In this document: positions 1 to 9,971 of the stretch, piece after piece
Layout of the letters: every line of letters begins with the position of its first letter
How positions within the stretch are numbered: position 1 is the stretch's first letter
Assembly: GCA_947652115.1 (NCBI GenBank)
Contig: OX393566.1
Span: 12,982,397 to 13,046,396, forward strand
Length of the DNA stretch: 64,000 nucleotides
Direction of reading: 5' to 3'
DNA from: Blastomussa wellsi
Lineage: Eukaryota; Cnidaria; Anthozoa; Scleractinia; Plerogyridae
The notes under the pieces: model-generated
Databases searched by the model: none
What the model was told of the DNA's origin: nothing
What the model saw: only the letters and a program-made list of their open reading frames with translations
Position numbers and translations under genes: made by a program

Positions 1-432
1 AGGTTTTCTGATTTTCCATGTCTTTTGTAATGGCGCCTATGAATTCGCGCCCGGGGTCAACCTGCAGCAGTTGAGGCCATTTGAGAGGCGCGTGCTTGTA
101 AATCTTTTGAAAGGCCTGGGCAACCTCATCAGAATTTTTCGAAGTCAAGGGTTTGGCCGCTTTTTAGGGGCTGGCCACGTCGACAACGGTCACCGCGTAT
201 TTTAAAACTTTGCGCCCGCTTGGTGGACCACGTTGTGTGTGGACACGTCGAATTTTTGTTGAGGAATGCGCCTCGGAGTGGGTAGGTATATCTGCCAGAG
301 GGCTTGCTTGACCAGCCACTTTTTGCAGTGCCTTCTGGTACATTGGCGGCCTGGATTAGTTTTTTGATATTGGCAATGCCTTTCCAATATCCCCCAGGGC
401 CGTAGTATATCTTTGCGAGTTTTGCGTTCATC
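1..432 (-). pseudogene. INT: Polinton-type DDE integrase, 5' part, broken and cut by window edge
   Basis: Retroviral-like (RVE) integrase of the kind Polinton/Maverick elements use to insert into the genome. The ATG at 432 opens with MNAKLAKIYYGPGGYWKG, nearly the same as the integrase at 31470 in the complete Polinton of this window. Both share a QALWQIYLP stretch and a KFDV motif. After KFDV about 15 codons present in the other copy are missing and the frame changes near 240. In the next frame the first catalytic Asp block (TVVDVAS, near 171-193) is followed by a stop, and the second (VDPGREF, near 41-61) is readable. The Glu block lies beyond the window edge. This copy keeps the second Asp block that the other copy has lost, so they are independent decayed copies. 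Upstream sequence differs from the complete Polinton. Confidence 0.85.
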
Positions 433-701
433 GGCGCAAGTGCTCGTTTGGGCAGTCTGCATAGTCGGCAAGATGGCCGCCCACTGGTTCTCGAATCTCG
501 CCCGCTTCTTCGGAAACCTCCGCTTCTGTCTAATTGGTTGAACCTGACATGGTTGTTCTTCAAGTAGTAGAACATGAATTAAACAAATACTACCTCGGAG
601 CTCAACCGTTTTGATATTACTTCGCCCAAGTGAAAGAAGCGAGCAAAAAGCGAGCTTCTTTCACTTGGGCGAAGTAATATCACAACGGTTGAGCGACGAG
701 G

Positions 702-1175
702 CACGTTTCCGTTTCGTAAACGGTCGATGCCATTTTTTCGACACTTAGAATTTTTTTTGGGCTATCATCGAATTTTTTTACCCACAAAAAAAGAAAAATT
801 GTTAGTCAATGACAAGAATCGAACCCTGAACCTCTGACAAGCCAACATCCCTATTTCACCAGTACACTACCACTACACTACCAGGCCAATCCGCCAAATC
901 CCCACAAAATTTCGTTATAAAACAAGACTTTCTTAGTATATATATTTTACTTATAGTATTGCCCCACCCAACAAATAAAGCTAACCGCAAGCACACCAGT
1001 GTGAAATTGAACAATTAAGCATTTGGTAAGTGTGTATTAGTCTATCACCAGTTTCGACCTAGTCCAGGCCTAAACTAGAGCGGATATAGCATCGTCCATT
1101 CCGAAAAGCTTGGTTACCAATTATGGCATCGACCGTTAAAAAATGGCACCGACCGTTTACGAAACGGAAATTAGC
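702..1175 (-). mobile_element. MITE with internal tRNA-like promoter, copy 1
   Basis: A roughly 470-bp non-autonomous element with inverted ends built on TTTCCGTTTCGTAAACGGTC. It is flanked by the 10-bp direct repeat AGCGACGAGG (692-701 and 1176-1185). Inside, on the minus strand, are pol III-type A-box (TAGTGTAGTGG, 870-880) and B-box (GGTTCGATTC, 816-825) sequences spaced as in a tRNA gene. The same element lies inverted at 37023-37474. The duplication length of 8-10 bp would fit a hAT-like or Mutator-like transposase, but no transposase is present. Confidence 0.85.
806..895 (-). other. tRNA-derived segment inside MITE copy 1
   Basis: The A-box and B-box matches are separated by about 45 bases, as in tRNA genes. 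The T-stem around the B-box pairs poorly and I cannot fold a convincing cloverleaf, so I call it tRNA-like and not a tRNA gene. The same segment is kept in the second copy of the MITE at 37285-37365. Confidence 0.55.
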
Positions 1176-1462
1176 AGCGACGAGGTGGTATTTGTTTAAT
1201 TCATGTTCTACTGCTGGGTAGAAAACTGACGATTTTAATACCACGTGACCTTGGATGATGACGTAAGGTTGTGGACAAAAATACTCCTTCCAATATGGCA
1301 TCCAGTGCGGCAACATGTTTTTAACATGTTTTTTCCTCTTCCTCGGTCATCCAGAGAGGTCTAAGATGCGAGTTTAAACCCACTGAAAATCAATTACTTT
1401 TCGCACACGTAAGAGAATTTAGTGAGAACAACGAAAACAATGAGAATCGCTTGTCCACAACA

Positions 1463-1900
1463 CTACGTCACAACGCCGTTAACCCGACCCAGTCCCCTGG
1501 ACATTTTCGAAGGGAAAATAGCACAACTTTGTGTGTTCGAAGAATCGTCAATTTTTACACCAAACATTTCAAACTTTGGAATAGTGCATTTCAAACAATA
1601 TATTTTCCATATATGCGAAAACAATTTTCGCTTCATATGCACTTTAACTTTAATTTCGGCCGGAACAAGACCGTGGTCTTTGCAGCGGTGATTGAACCAG
1701 AGTTGTTGTCGTATTCGTCTGACAGTACTTGTGTAAGTGTTTGTAGTTGTTGGCAAGTCGTTCGCTTTGTCGTCCAAGTTAACGTAATACAGTAAATGGT
1801 TCGAGCCCGGGGATAACAGTCGATCGTGTAGTTTTATTGTCCGGGTGAGAGTAGTCCTGAGAAGGACTGTTGTCAGTGAGAGCGACTGATGTTTCGACAA
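1463..1900 (-). pseudogene. Penelope-like element N-terminal fragment
   Basis: The reading on the minus strand contains NDLPTTTNTYTSTVRRIRQQ followed by LWFNHRCKDHGLVPA. This resembles the basic N-terminal region upstream of the reverse transcriptase in Penelope-like elements, which has an arginine-rich stretch and an 'RFN.RC....P' block. The second half of the reading (from about 1700 down to 1463) does not look like this family and may be unrelated sequence read through. The sequence upstream on the minus strand, to about 2250, has repeated TTGTCGAAACAT motifs reminiscent of Penelope LTR-like tails. Recognition is from memory of family style, so the identity is moderate at best. Confidence 0.4.
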
Positions 1901-2422
1901 CCGACAACAGAGTCATGTTTCGACAACAGAGTCATGCGAAGAGTTGTTTGTCATTCGAATGTTATAAGTCTGGTTCGTGAAAAACTGATTAGTCAGTTTA
2001 GCCGTGTTGTTATTGGCTGTTAGACTCGAGTAGTTGATGTCGTCGGTCCTGATTGGTCGGTTTCGATAAAGTTAGGTCGTTCTGTTGGATCTGTTTGATA
2101 TGTCCATGTCGTGAATTAGTCATTTGTATGGTACAGGTAGTTGTTGACTTCTGTTGAGAGGATTCTGTTCTAAGTTAAATCTAATTGTCGGGGGCTGGTG
2201 AGTTGATTAGGTGTACAGGTTATAAGATCCCTTGAACTCCTGCATATTTGAAAAAAAATAACTGTCACTCTTTTTATAAAAGTACATATCAAATTTTACA
2301 ATTAAAGAAATAAAAAGCTAAAAAATCTGTTAGTAAATAAATTTACTCGTATCTAATCTTAAGTCAGTAGTGAATTTCTTTAATCTCCCTACCTTTGTGG
2401 ATGGCGGGCGGGAGTAGGCTAA

Positions 2423-2845
2423 GGCCCCGTCCACACGTATCCATTTACATTTGAAAACACAGTTTTTTTGTTACGGATACGGCTTTCACCCACACGTATC
2501 CGATGAATACGGTCACCGAAAACGCAACTTTTTGAAAACGCTCTCCAGAGTGGAATTTTTCCAAAACGCTGTTTTCGTTTTTACGCGTGAACGGGGGAAA
2601 GTATTGGATCCAGCCCACCCGCGTGAAAGAAAATGGCACCGCGTGGCTTCCCTTCCTATCTTACGGGCTTATTTTATCAGTAAATGCGCATGTACTGTCA
2701 GTGCTATCTGCGTTTTCGAATTGTTTCAGCGTTTTCGTGTGGACGGGTGAAACGATATGAAAACGCTACGTGTGGACGTGATTGTTTTTGAAAATGGAGA
2801 AAAAAGTTGCGTTTTCAAACGAAACGGATACGTGTGGACGGGGCC
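2423..2845. mobile_element. Harbinger-type MITE with TAA target duplication
   Basis: A 423-bp element bounded by inverted ends GGCCCCGTCCACACGTATCC and GGATACGTGTGGACGGGGCC. It is flanked on both sides by the trinucleotide TAA (2420-2422 and 2846-2848). A 3-bp TWA duplication is typical of PIF/Harbinger elements. The interior holds several AAAACG / CGTTTT repeats and no coding capacity. Confidence 0.85.
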
Positions 2846-3336
2846 TAAGTGCGAAACTGTTCATATGGAAATGAGCTTGTTTTGCATGAGAATGAAGATG
2901 CAGGTTAATTAAATTTCCATACGAGTGGTATCGCGCTTAGATGCTTTTTGACACTGAGGCAAAAGAGAACTCAGAAATGTACTAGAGCAAGGTACAAAAT
3001 ATCAAAGTTATTTCGATGGCAGAGAAGCAGGCTCGTCCTTACCTTGCGTTATATGGTTACCTGTCCCCAAACCAACGCATTCCCCCTTACTCTCTAGTAG
3101 AGTGAAAACCGATAAGAAGTAACAAAATGTTATAAAAAAATCTTATTTTTTCATAGATGCCTTTTGGAGTTCACTTGACATTTGTGACAAGTGGTTGGAA
3201 TCCACCATTTCTTCGTTGCGGTGATGCAATTACTGTAAATTTTGAATCTTGTTGAGATGTTAAACTTAGAGGGACACTGTCACGGAGATTTTTGTGATTT
3301 ACGATACGGCACAAAGATGATGACTTCCGGCACAAA

Positions 3337-3449
3337 GGTACCCTGGGTGCCAGAGGCGTTTCATGCACGGTTTCGGGTTCGGTCTTTGCTCATGGACGCC
3401 TAATCGAAGTTTCCCCCATGCCGCAAGAAAACCTCTGGTACCCAGGGTA
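3337..3449. repeat. Short inverted-repeat element
   Basis: GGTACCCTGGGTGCCAGAGG near 3337 and CCTCTGGTACCCAGGGTA near 3432 form inverted ends. A longer direct repeat GCACAAAGATGATGACT lies on both sides (3309-3325 and 3450-3466). The unit is about 110 bp and non-coding. The rest of 2846-3500 holds no gene that I can support. Confidence 0.55.
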
Positions 3450-3499
3450 GCACAAAGATGATGACTAAAGTAGTTTCTCTCATACAGAAAATGCCTCCT

Positions 3500-3560
3500 A
3501 TTATTATTATTGTTATTGTCATTGCTATTATTATTATTCTTATAATTATTATTATTATTA

Positions 3561-3613
<53 letters not shown>
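3500..3613. repeat. (ATT)n microsatellite running into an assembly gap
   Basis: An ATT/TTA trinucleotide array with a few substitutions runs up to the N block. The gap at 3614-3813 is exactly 200 N, a conventional placeholder length, so the true distance and sequence between the array and the Penelope-like gene are unknown. Confidence 0.95.
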
Positions 3614-3813
3614 NNNNNNNNNNNNNNNNNNNNNNNNNNNNNNNNNNNNNNNNNNNNNNNNNNNNNNNNNNNNNNNNNNNNNNNNNNNNNNNNNNNNNNN
3701 NNNNNNNNNNNNNNNNNNNNNNNNNNNNNNNNNNNNNNNNNNNNNNNNNNNNNNNNNNNNNNNNNNNNNNNNNNNNNNNNNNNNNNNNNNNNNNNNNNNN
3801 NNNNNNNNNNNNN

Positions 3814-4724
3814 TATACAGGAGGTATGTTGATGACACCCTGCCCAGAATGCCCAGCACTGATGCTGCAGTTGATTTTCTTTCTACTCTTAATAGCCTCC
3901 ACCCCAGCCTGTCGTTTACAATAGAGTTTCCAGCTGAAAACAAGATCCCTTTCATTGGAATAGAAATAATTAAGAACAGAACTAAGATTGAAACAAAAGT
4001 GTATAGGAAGCCGACAAACACTGGTTTGTTGTTGCATTTCAAAAGCCACACGGATAAACGGTACAAAGATTGCTTGCTCAAAACAATGATTCATCGTGTG
4101 TATGCCCTGTCTTCCACAACTGATGCTTTCAATCAAGAATGCACCAAACTACGCTCTATCTTTACCCGACTTGACTACCCTATCACGATGATAAATTCCA
4201 CCATTAACAAATTTATTCAGAACAGTTCATCGAGTGGAAGAGAAACACAAGTTGAAGACAACATCGTGGTGCTAGTAATTCTTCCTTTCAAGGATCAAAC
4301 GTCAGCTAATGCGGTGAGAAGACAAATGCGTGATCTCAGTCACAAGATTGGCACTAATATGCAACCGGTGTTTACCAGCAAGAAACTGGAACAAGATCTC
4401 AGGCCAAAAGAAATCAAGCCTTCAATCGTAAATCAACAATGTGTTGTTTATTCCTTTTCATGTGATCTGTGCGATGCAGATTATGTTGGGTACACAGCCC
4501 GACACCTCCACCAGCGTATTGTTGAACATAAAAACTCGGCGATTGGAAAACATTTCTTGGAAGCCCATGGGCATACAAGCCTCCTCAAAGAAAGCCAGTT
4601 TCACATACTCCGAAAGTGTCAAGGGAAATTTGATTGTCTCGTCTATGAGATGCTTTTTATCAAGGAACGTGATCCAAGTTTAAACACGCAAACTGATTCC
4701 ATCCGTGCGAAACTTTTTAGTTGA
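3814..4724 (+). CDS. Penelope-like reverse transcriptase with GIY-YIG endonuclease (5' part lost in gap)
   Basis: C-terminal part of a Penelope-like retroelement polyprotein. It copies its RNA and cuts target DNA with a GIY-YIG nuclease. The first residues after the gap, RRYVDDTL, are the catalytic YxDD motif of the reverse transcriptase. The RT thumb region follows (PFIGIEI, VYRKPTNTGLLLHFKSHTD). Near the end, VYSFSCDLCDADYVGYT and the following RHLHQRIVEH match a GIY-YIG domain with its preceding cysteines, and the later E in VYEMLFIKERDP fits the conserved Glu. The frame is open from the gap to a stop at 4722-4724. The sequence upstream of the YxDD motif is in the gap. A hammerhead-like structure follows 70 bp downstream, as expected for the LTR-like tail of this class. 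Confidence 0.88.
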
Positions 4725-4795
4725 AAGAACATTCCAACACTTCTCATATGATTGTCTTATTCAGTATTTAAATTTTTTCCCATCATTATCACTTT

Positions 4796-4836
4796 GACTT
4801 GATAATGACGTTAGCTCAACGTCGAAACGTCGTCGT
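4796..4836 (+). ncRNA. Degenerate hammerhead ribozyme in Penelope-like 3' tail
   Basis: A perfect stem II, GACGTTAGCTCAACGTC (4807-4823), is followed by GAAAC and the cleavage-site triplet GTC (4829-4831). The upstream core reads TTGATAA where an active hammerhead needs CUGANGA, so two core positions are changed and cleavage is unlikely. Penelope-like elements are known to carry type I hammerhead motifs in their LTR-like ends, and its place just after the RT/GIY-YIG frame fits. Confidence 0.65.
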
Positions 4837-4924
4837 TTTTAAACAACTTTCTTAATATGCTTTTAAGAAATATTTTATCGCAGTTTTTTTATCGTTAAAT
4901 GTTTTAAAAAGTCGCTTTTTCTAC

Positions 4925-4925
<1 letters not shown>

Positions 4926-4959
<34 letters not shown>
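4926..4959. repeat. (ATT)n microsatellite after the Penelope-like tail
   Basis: About eleven ATT units. Together with the array before the gap, the Penelope-like copy is bracketed by ATT tracts. Confidence 0.9.
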
Positions 4960-5001
4960 CTATTCTCTCCAGTTTTGAGGTGTTCTACTGGGTTTAGTTA
5001 G

Positions 5002-5895
5002 TTATGTCTCAGTCACTCCCCGCAGCTCAGAGACACAACACTTTTCGTAACAGGTGGGCAGTCCAAGGATGGCTGATAACTGTACAATTCCCATAAATTC
5101 AGGTACACCTAGCATTCCATAAAAGGTCTTAGCTCTTTTCGATATGCTTCCAAGAGCACCAATAACGATAGGTATTACTGTTACTTTCAAGGCTCCATGA
5201 AACCTTCTGATCTTAAACGCTGGTTCCTGGTACTTTTCCACCTTCTCCTCCTCGGTCATGATGATGTTCTGGTCGGCTGGCACAGCTATGTCCATAAGTG
5301 TCCATTTCTGTGTATCCTTATGCATTAAATTGATATCTGGTCGATTATGCTTCAGCATCTTATCTGTGAAAATAGTCATGTCCCAGGTTATCCTCACTTC
5401 TCCATTTTCTACAATTGGCAAGGGTTTGTGCTCATACCACTTGTCAGCACACTCTATCCCGTATTTACTGCACATCTCCCAGTGTACCCGCAGGGCCACC
5501 TTGTCGTGGCGTTTCCTATACTCATTCTGGGCAAGCGTCTTGCATCCACTGACAATGTGTCTTACTGTTTCATTAGATTCTCCATACAATCTGCACAGTG
5601 GTGTCTCTGAGGTCTTATCTATGTTGTGTTTGATCGCGTTTGTTCTCAAAGCTTGTTTCTGTGCAGCCAGTATCAAACCTTCTGTCTCCTTCTTTAGAAA
5701 TCCATTCCTAAGCCATCTCCAAGACTCATCCCCAGCTATGTCTCATGTTTGTTGGACAAACTCCCCATGTAAGGGTTTCTCCTTCCAGTTCTTAACTTTC
5801 TCTTTTTTCATCCTCCTCTCATAGTCCTGGAGGCTCTCTTCTTCAACAATCACCTTCTCATTCAATGCAGCTTGCAGCATCCACTCTGTGCTCTC
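5002..5895 (-). pseudogene. R2-like LINE C-terminus (zinc knuckle and restriction-like endonuclease), fragment a
   Basis: C-terminal part of a site-specific LINE (R2/R4/NeSL-type) polyprotein. On the minus strand, a connecting region (near 5895-5680, with LKKETEGLILAAQ) leads to a CCHC-like knuckle, CRLYGESNETVRHIVSGC. One knuckle cysteine is now Tyr. This is followed by the restriction-like endonuclease segment, with the catalytic pair RPDI and DIAVP. A stop after EFVQQT (5746) breaks the frame near the start. The reverse transcriptase itself is missing, so this is a 5'-truncated and mutated copy, as usual for LINEs. Confidence 0.8.
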
Positions 5896-5902
5896 CTTAA
5901 AG

Positions 5903-5931
5903 TAGCCATTATTATTATTATTATTATTATT

Positions 5932-5981
<50 letters not shown>

Positions 5982-6018
5982 TATTATTATTATCATCATT
6001 ATTATTATTATTATTATC
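5903..6018. repeat. (ATT)n/(ATC)n compound microsatellite
   Basis: ATT units switch to a run of about fifteen ATC units and back to ATT. It lies between the two R2-like fragments, at the truncated 5' edge of fragment a and the 3' edge of fragment b. Confidence 0.95.
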
Positions 6019-6075
6019 TCTACTATCACAGTCTTTGCTGGTATTCTTTATGTGCATCAGCCGGGCGCAAACCAT

Positions 6076-6715
6076 GCACCAAGGGCATCAGTCACTCAAG
6101 TCAATTTTTCTGTTCAGATACTAAGCACCTTTCTGAGGTTTCGCGCAGATCCCAGCATGCAGATCTTTTGAATCTCTGTCACATTAGCTCTCTTGGATAC
6201 TTTCTCAATGTTTTCTACCATCCCCTACTTTACTGTGCCAAGCGCACCAACAACTACGGGGATCACTATGGTTTTCATATGCCACATTTTCTGAATTTCT
6301 AGTTCTAGGTCTTTGTACTTGCTTTTCTTTTCGATTTCCTTCAGTGCAATGTTTCTATCTGATGGAACAGTCATATCAATCAGTTTGCAGGTGGAATGTA
6401 CTGAATCTTTGACAATGATGTCAGGTCTGTTCGCTGTTAGTTCTATCAGTATTGACTGGCATGTCCCACATGATGGTGAGGTTGTTGTCTTTATTGCGCA
6501 TCACAGTCTCTGGTGTGTGTTGGTACCATTTGTCTGCAATCTTGAGATCATGATCTTTACAGATACTCCAATGGAGATAAGCTGCAGCATTATTGTGCCT
6601 GGAGATGTACTCTGTTTTGGCTAAGACCTCACATCCAGATACAATATGGTCCACTGTTACTTCATGTTGCGAACACATTCTGCATTTGCTCTCCACTTGC
6701 TGGCCACATATTACT
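6076..6715 (-). pseudogene. R2-like LINE C-terminus, fragment b
   Basis: A second C-terminal piece of the same type of LINE, in the same orientation as fragment a. Its zinc knuckle CRMCSQHEVTVDHIVSGC is intact, unlike that of fragment a. The frame closes near 6421, but the endonuclease part continues in another frame towards 6180, with a TVPSD-like segment and a VIPVVVGALG-like stretch that fragment a also has (VIPIVIGALG). The two fragments are diverged in protein sequence, so they are separate insertions and not a tandem duplication. Confidence 0.72.
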
Positions 6716-6724
6716 TTCTGGTAG

Positions 6725-6842
<118 letters not shown>

Positions 6843-7234
6843 GAACATGAAGACGAAGTTATGAAGTAAGTTATTGAAAGAAGGGGGAAACCATAATTAG
6901 TTTTAAGCTGTTTTCCGAGCTACAAGGGGAGGACTTGAAAAAGTTAGCCTGACTTTTTCAAGGTGAGATCTAAATAACTACTTAATCGTTTTAGGTAAGC
7001 TACATTTATGGAACTGCCATAGGAATAATAGTCTCCCTTTTTTCCCTTCCTATAAGGAACTAGTTAAAACAAAATACGAAACTGAACGTTACATTGCGGC
7101 CAAGTGTAGGGGTATATAGGTGTGTAACGAAAAACAAACTGTAAAAAGTAGTGTAAGAATAGTAGTAGTTTAAGGAAGTATTGTATAGTAAGTAGTTTAA
7201 GTAACGTATTCTGAGTGGTATTGTAAGTAGTGTT

Positions 7235-8290
7235 CTTTGTGTTGCAATAAAAACTAGTGAGATTATCTCAGATAGTGCAGAGTGTTATCTACAACTTAAC
7301 ATGCCGTGGCAAACAAAGACACATTGTTGCTCCTTTTGAGCAAACTGGGAAACAGACGGGCAGACAGGGTAACATTTCTGTCTGTAAGGTTTCTTCATTT
7401 GCCACGGCCTTTAGGGTGGTTATCTACATAGGTGAGAGTACTCATGCAGGCCTCCTATCTCCCCGCCCACTCCCAGCCTGTAGTGACTTCGGTTATAATT
7501 ATACTATTTGCTTTGCCAAATATGAGCAGACAGAAACTTTAGATATTTTGCTTACTTTTTTAATTGACTTTCTTAAATATTTTTTTTAATGCCCAATACA
7601 CAACTTTGATTTCCAAGTGTAATACGTTTTGTTGAGGGTAGAGACTAGAGGGCTTTTCATGATCAATGTATATGTGCACATTCCGGACACAAAAACGTAA
7701 GTATATTATTTCAAGTATATTATTTTACTCCTTATACTACAGTGACGTCTTCCACCGCAATATAAAAATCGTTTCTCAGAAGCTTTAGTCAAGACAGCTT
7801 TTTAATTTTAACCTTGGTTTTTACGTCAATCTTGAAAAAATTTAAAGAGAAAAAATTTCGCTTCATTCAAAGATGTATTTCTTAGCCTATAACATGCTCA
7901 CCAAGTTTCAATTTCATTGCATCATTACTTGTAGAGATATGCTATGTTTTGTGTTGTGACCTCCATACGAACACACCTTATGACATCATCAGTCCCTAAT
8001 TTGCATAATTCGAAAATCTTGAATATCTCTGTAACGACAAGAGATATCACAAAAAGGAAAATGCCATTCTTCATTTTTAAAGGCCTTTCAAATAAGCATA
8101 TTTTTTCAATAGTTCGTTTTTTCATTTCATGGGCACTTTAATTAATTAATATCAACTAATTAATTAGTCTTCCGGAGAGGGTGGAGGGTTGGTAGGAACC
8201 TGTGTGCACTGCACCTCGTAAAATGCATCCATCTGCAATACTGCTTCATGAATATCACAAGATATATATATACTATCCTACTATCCTGGG
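7235..8290. repeat. Dispersed repeat, partial copy
   Basis: The stretch from ACTAGTGAGATTATCTCAG (near 7252) to about 7690 is repeated almost unchanged at 57760-58190. It is also found on the opposite strand at 41840-42160. A second block near 8135-8280 (GGTAGGAACCTGTGTGCACT) matches 39465-39600 directly and 60290-60460 in reverse. No coding sequence is evident. The order of the blocks differs from the longer copy at 38890-42405, so this copy is rearranged or composite. Confidence 0.7.
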
Positions 8291-8340
8291 AGACACACAC
8301 CAAAATACTAGTTCTGGCACAGCAATTTTGCAGTTTGTTT

Positions 8341-8381
8341 TAACTTATCGCTGGAAGCCGATAAGTTTCCAGCGATAAGTT
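8341..8381. repeat. Perfect short hairpin at the edge of the virus-like block
   Basis: AACTTATCGCTGGAA and its reverse complement TTCCAGCGATAAGTT are separated by 10 bases. It lies about 220 bp before the first gene of the unrecognised block. Several TTCGGCAACC / GGTTGCCGAA motifs follow (8413-8590). It could be part of a terminus or of a regulatory region. Confidence 0.6.
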
Positions 8382-8601
8382 TATAGGAGTGTATTTTTTT
8401 GTTCGGCAAACAAATTTTCGGCAACCATTTTTTTTGTTGCCCTTCATTCCGCCAAAACATCTGTAGAAGCACTGCAAATACACTTTGTTCTACAGCCCGT
8501 TTTAGGAACGGGACTCTCTCTTCTTCGGCTGCCATTTCCCACCCAGCACGCGGTTGCCGAAGTACACCCAATTAGAAAAAGGTTGCCGAACGTATACACA
8601 A

Positions 8602-9351
8602 ATGTCTTCGCAACATCTCGTGGATTTCGGCAACGAAACAGTGGTTCTCCAACCTTCCAATATTGCAGCTTTGTTTTTCTCCGGGGCCACAGCGCCAGCA
8701 GCAGAAGTTGTAGCAACGAACATTGACGACGCGGCAATGGAAGATTTTTCAGCATCGAACATCGACGACGTGGCAATGGAAGTGTTTGCAGCAACGAACA
8801 TGGACCACGCGGCACCGGAAGTGTTTGCAGCAACGAACATCGACAACGCTGAAGAAACAGAAATTGACGACGCGGCACAGGAGGAGTTTGCGGCAGCATT
8901 CGCAGAGCCAAAAGCAGAAAGAGCAGCCCCGTGGTCGTGGGAAGGGGTGACGAAACAAACCCTCGAAAGCATGGGCCTGCGGAGCAAAAAAGCTGTTGCG
9001 GCCCACCTTCTTCTGGAAAACGCGTACGAAAGCAACCTAGTGTCTGACATCGCCAAGGTCGACTACCTAGCAGGGAACCTCGGTCGAACAAATCTGCGCC
9101 CTTTGGCTGGCCGGAAAGGAAGCCTTTTGTGCACAAGCTGGAAAGAGGGGTCGGCAAAACTTCTCGTGGCAAGAATTGCAAACGCCATGGAAACAGCCTT
9201 AGGAAAATGGAGCATTCCAACGGCCATCGAGCACACGGTAGCATTCGGAAAAGCGGGGAGCAGCAAAATCCGTGCAACCATCATGAGAATCGAGGAAGAC
9301 ACCTTCTACAGGGCAAAAAAAAGCTGGCAAGCGATCCATCCAGGGAAATAG
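8602..9351 (+). CDS. Unrecognised acidic-repeat protein, copy 1 (C-terminus lost)
   Basis: I do not recognise this family. The first ATG of the frame is at 8602, with a TATA-like GTATAC 10 bases before it. Residues about 35-105 consist of degenerate units of about 13 residues around TNIDDAAxEVFAA (four units here). A central region follows with APWSWEGVTKQTLESMGLR and DYLAGNLGRTNLRPLAG. A copy lies inverted at 11310-12557 and is very similar up to VAFGKAG. After that the two diverge, and this copy stops soon, lacking the coiled coil and membrane segment of the other. The base composition is GC-richer than the flanks. Likely a truncated duplicate of a virus-like element gene. It is not known to be expressed. 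Confidence 0.6.
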   Translation: MSSQHLVDFGNETVVLQPSNIAALFFSGATAPAAEVVATNIDDAAMEDFSASNIDDVAMEVFAATNMDHAAPEVFAATNIDNAEETEIDDAAQEEFAAAFAEPKAERAAPWSWEGVTKQTLESMGLRSKKAVAAHLLLENAYESNLVSDIAKVDYLAGNLGRTNLRPLAGRKGSLLCTSWKEGSAKLLVARIANAMETALGKWSIPTAIEHTVAFGKAGSSKIRATIMRIEEDTFYRAKKSWQAIHPGK

Positions 9352-9353
9352 AT

Positions 9354-9971
9354 CGTGGGGTACTTCGCGGATGCACGCGAATCAAACTCTCTCAGTACGG
9401 CTTCCCGCTCGGCGAGCTTTCGAAAGAAAAGGCCACCACCTGCATCGAGAAAGCCTTAGAGCAGGTTTCCGTCGCCGAAGAAGACGACGAAGACGAAGAA
9501 GAGCACGGCCTCTTCGTGGTGCAACCGTTCAGCAAGCAATGGCAAAATCTCACCGCCAACCTGGACCGGTGCCTCGTCGTCACAGACAGACCGCAAGGCC
9601 ACATCTTCGTTGCGTGGGGCGGCCACACAAAAATGGGCCGGATCTCGGGTGTCCACGTGCGCCCCACCCCAGTTAAAGTAGGATCCGGCCAAGTGGGAAA
9701 AAGCGGTACTGTGGGCAGCAGGGGACTTCGGCTTCCGGTCTTGCCCGATTTTCCGGGTCGACATCCTGGCCGCCGACGACGAAGGGGTGGAGCTCGGGCC
9801 GCTCCGCTGCTACACGAAAGACGCGAACGCCGGCACCTTCCTTTCCGCAAGCAAAAAGCCTACGCAGCTCCACCCGAATGGGGGCGACCTCTCGGTGCTT
9901 CTGCCGCCAACAGACAAGATCACGTGGGATTGGCACCACCAACATCAACGGCATCAACTCTTCAAAATATG
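9354..9971 (+). pseudogene. Unrecognised protein with acidic tract, one frameshift
   Basis: The reading from about 9354 runs through KLSQYGFPLGELSKEK, an acidic tract (EEDDEDEEEHG, near 9475-9505) and DRPQGHIFVAWGGHTKMG. The frame is lost near 9675, where homopolymer-free sequence would need a one-base change. It resumes one frame over with KWEKAVLWAAGDFGF and DILAADDEGVELGP and ends at a TGA near 9971. Both halves have the same GC-rich codon use. No motif tells me the function. A QLFVVAWDG stretch in the minus-strand gene at 10977-11267 is loosely similar to HIFVAWGG here, so the two could be distant relatives. Confidence 0.45.

Larger units (their letters stand above)
566..1212. repeat. Foldback palindrome interrupted by a MITE
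   Basis: The left arm begins AGTAGAACATGAATTAAAC at 566 and the right arm ends with its reverse complement at 1212. The centre at 596-697 is a near-perfect hairpin with arms of about 42 bp containing TTACTTCGCCCAAGTGAAAG and a loop near 640-650. The right arm is split by the MITE at 702-1175. Removing the MITE and one copy of its flanking duplication restores a palindrome with arms of roughly 85 bp. It looks like a foldback-type DNA element that was later used as a target. It sits directly beside the integrase fragment. I cannot tell whether it is part of that Polinton copy. Confidence 0.75.

Noticed and set aside
806..895. Possible functional tRNA gene
   Set aside because: A- and B-boxes are present, but the T-stem and acceptor stem do not pair; it is inside a MITE present twice.
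3458..3613. Long poly-Ile/Leu/Asn open frames in the ATT arrays (also 5872-6171 and 6646-6843)
   Set aside because: They are translations of trinucleotide microsatellites and N bases, not genes.
8308..8571. Minus-strand 87-residue frame upstream of the acidic-repeat gene
   Set aside because: No ATG-context, repeat or similarity support; it spans the hairpin and TTCGGCAACC motifs.
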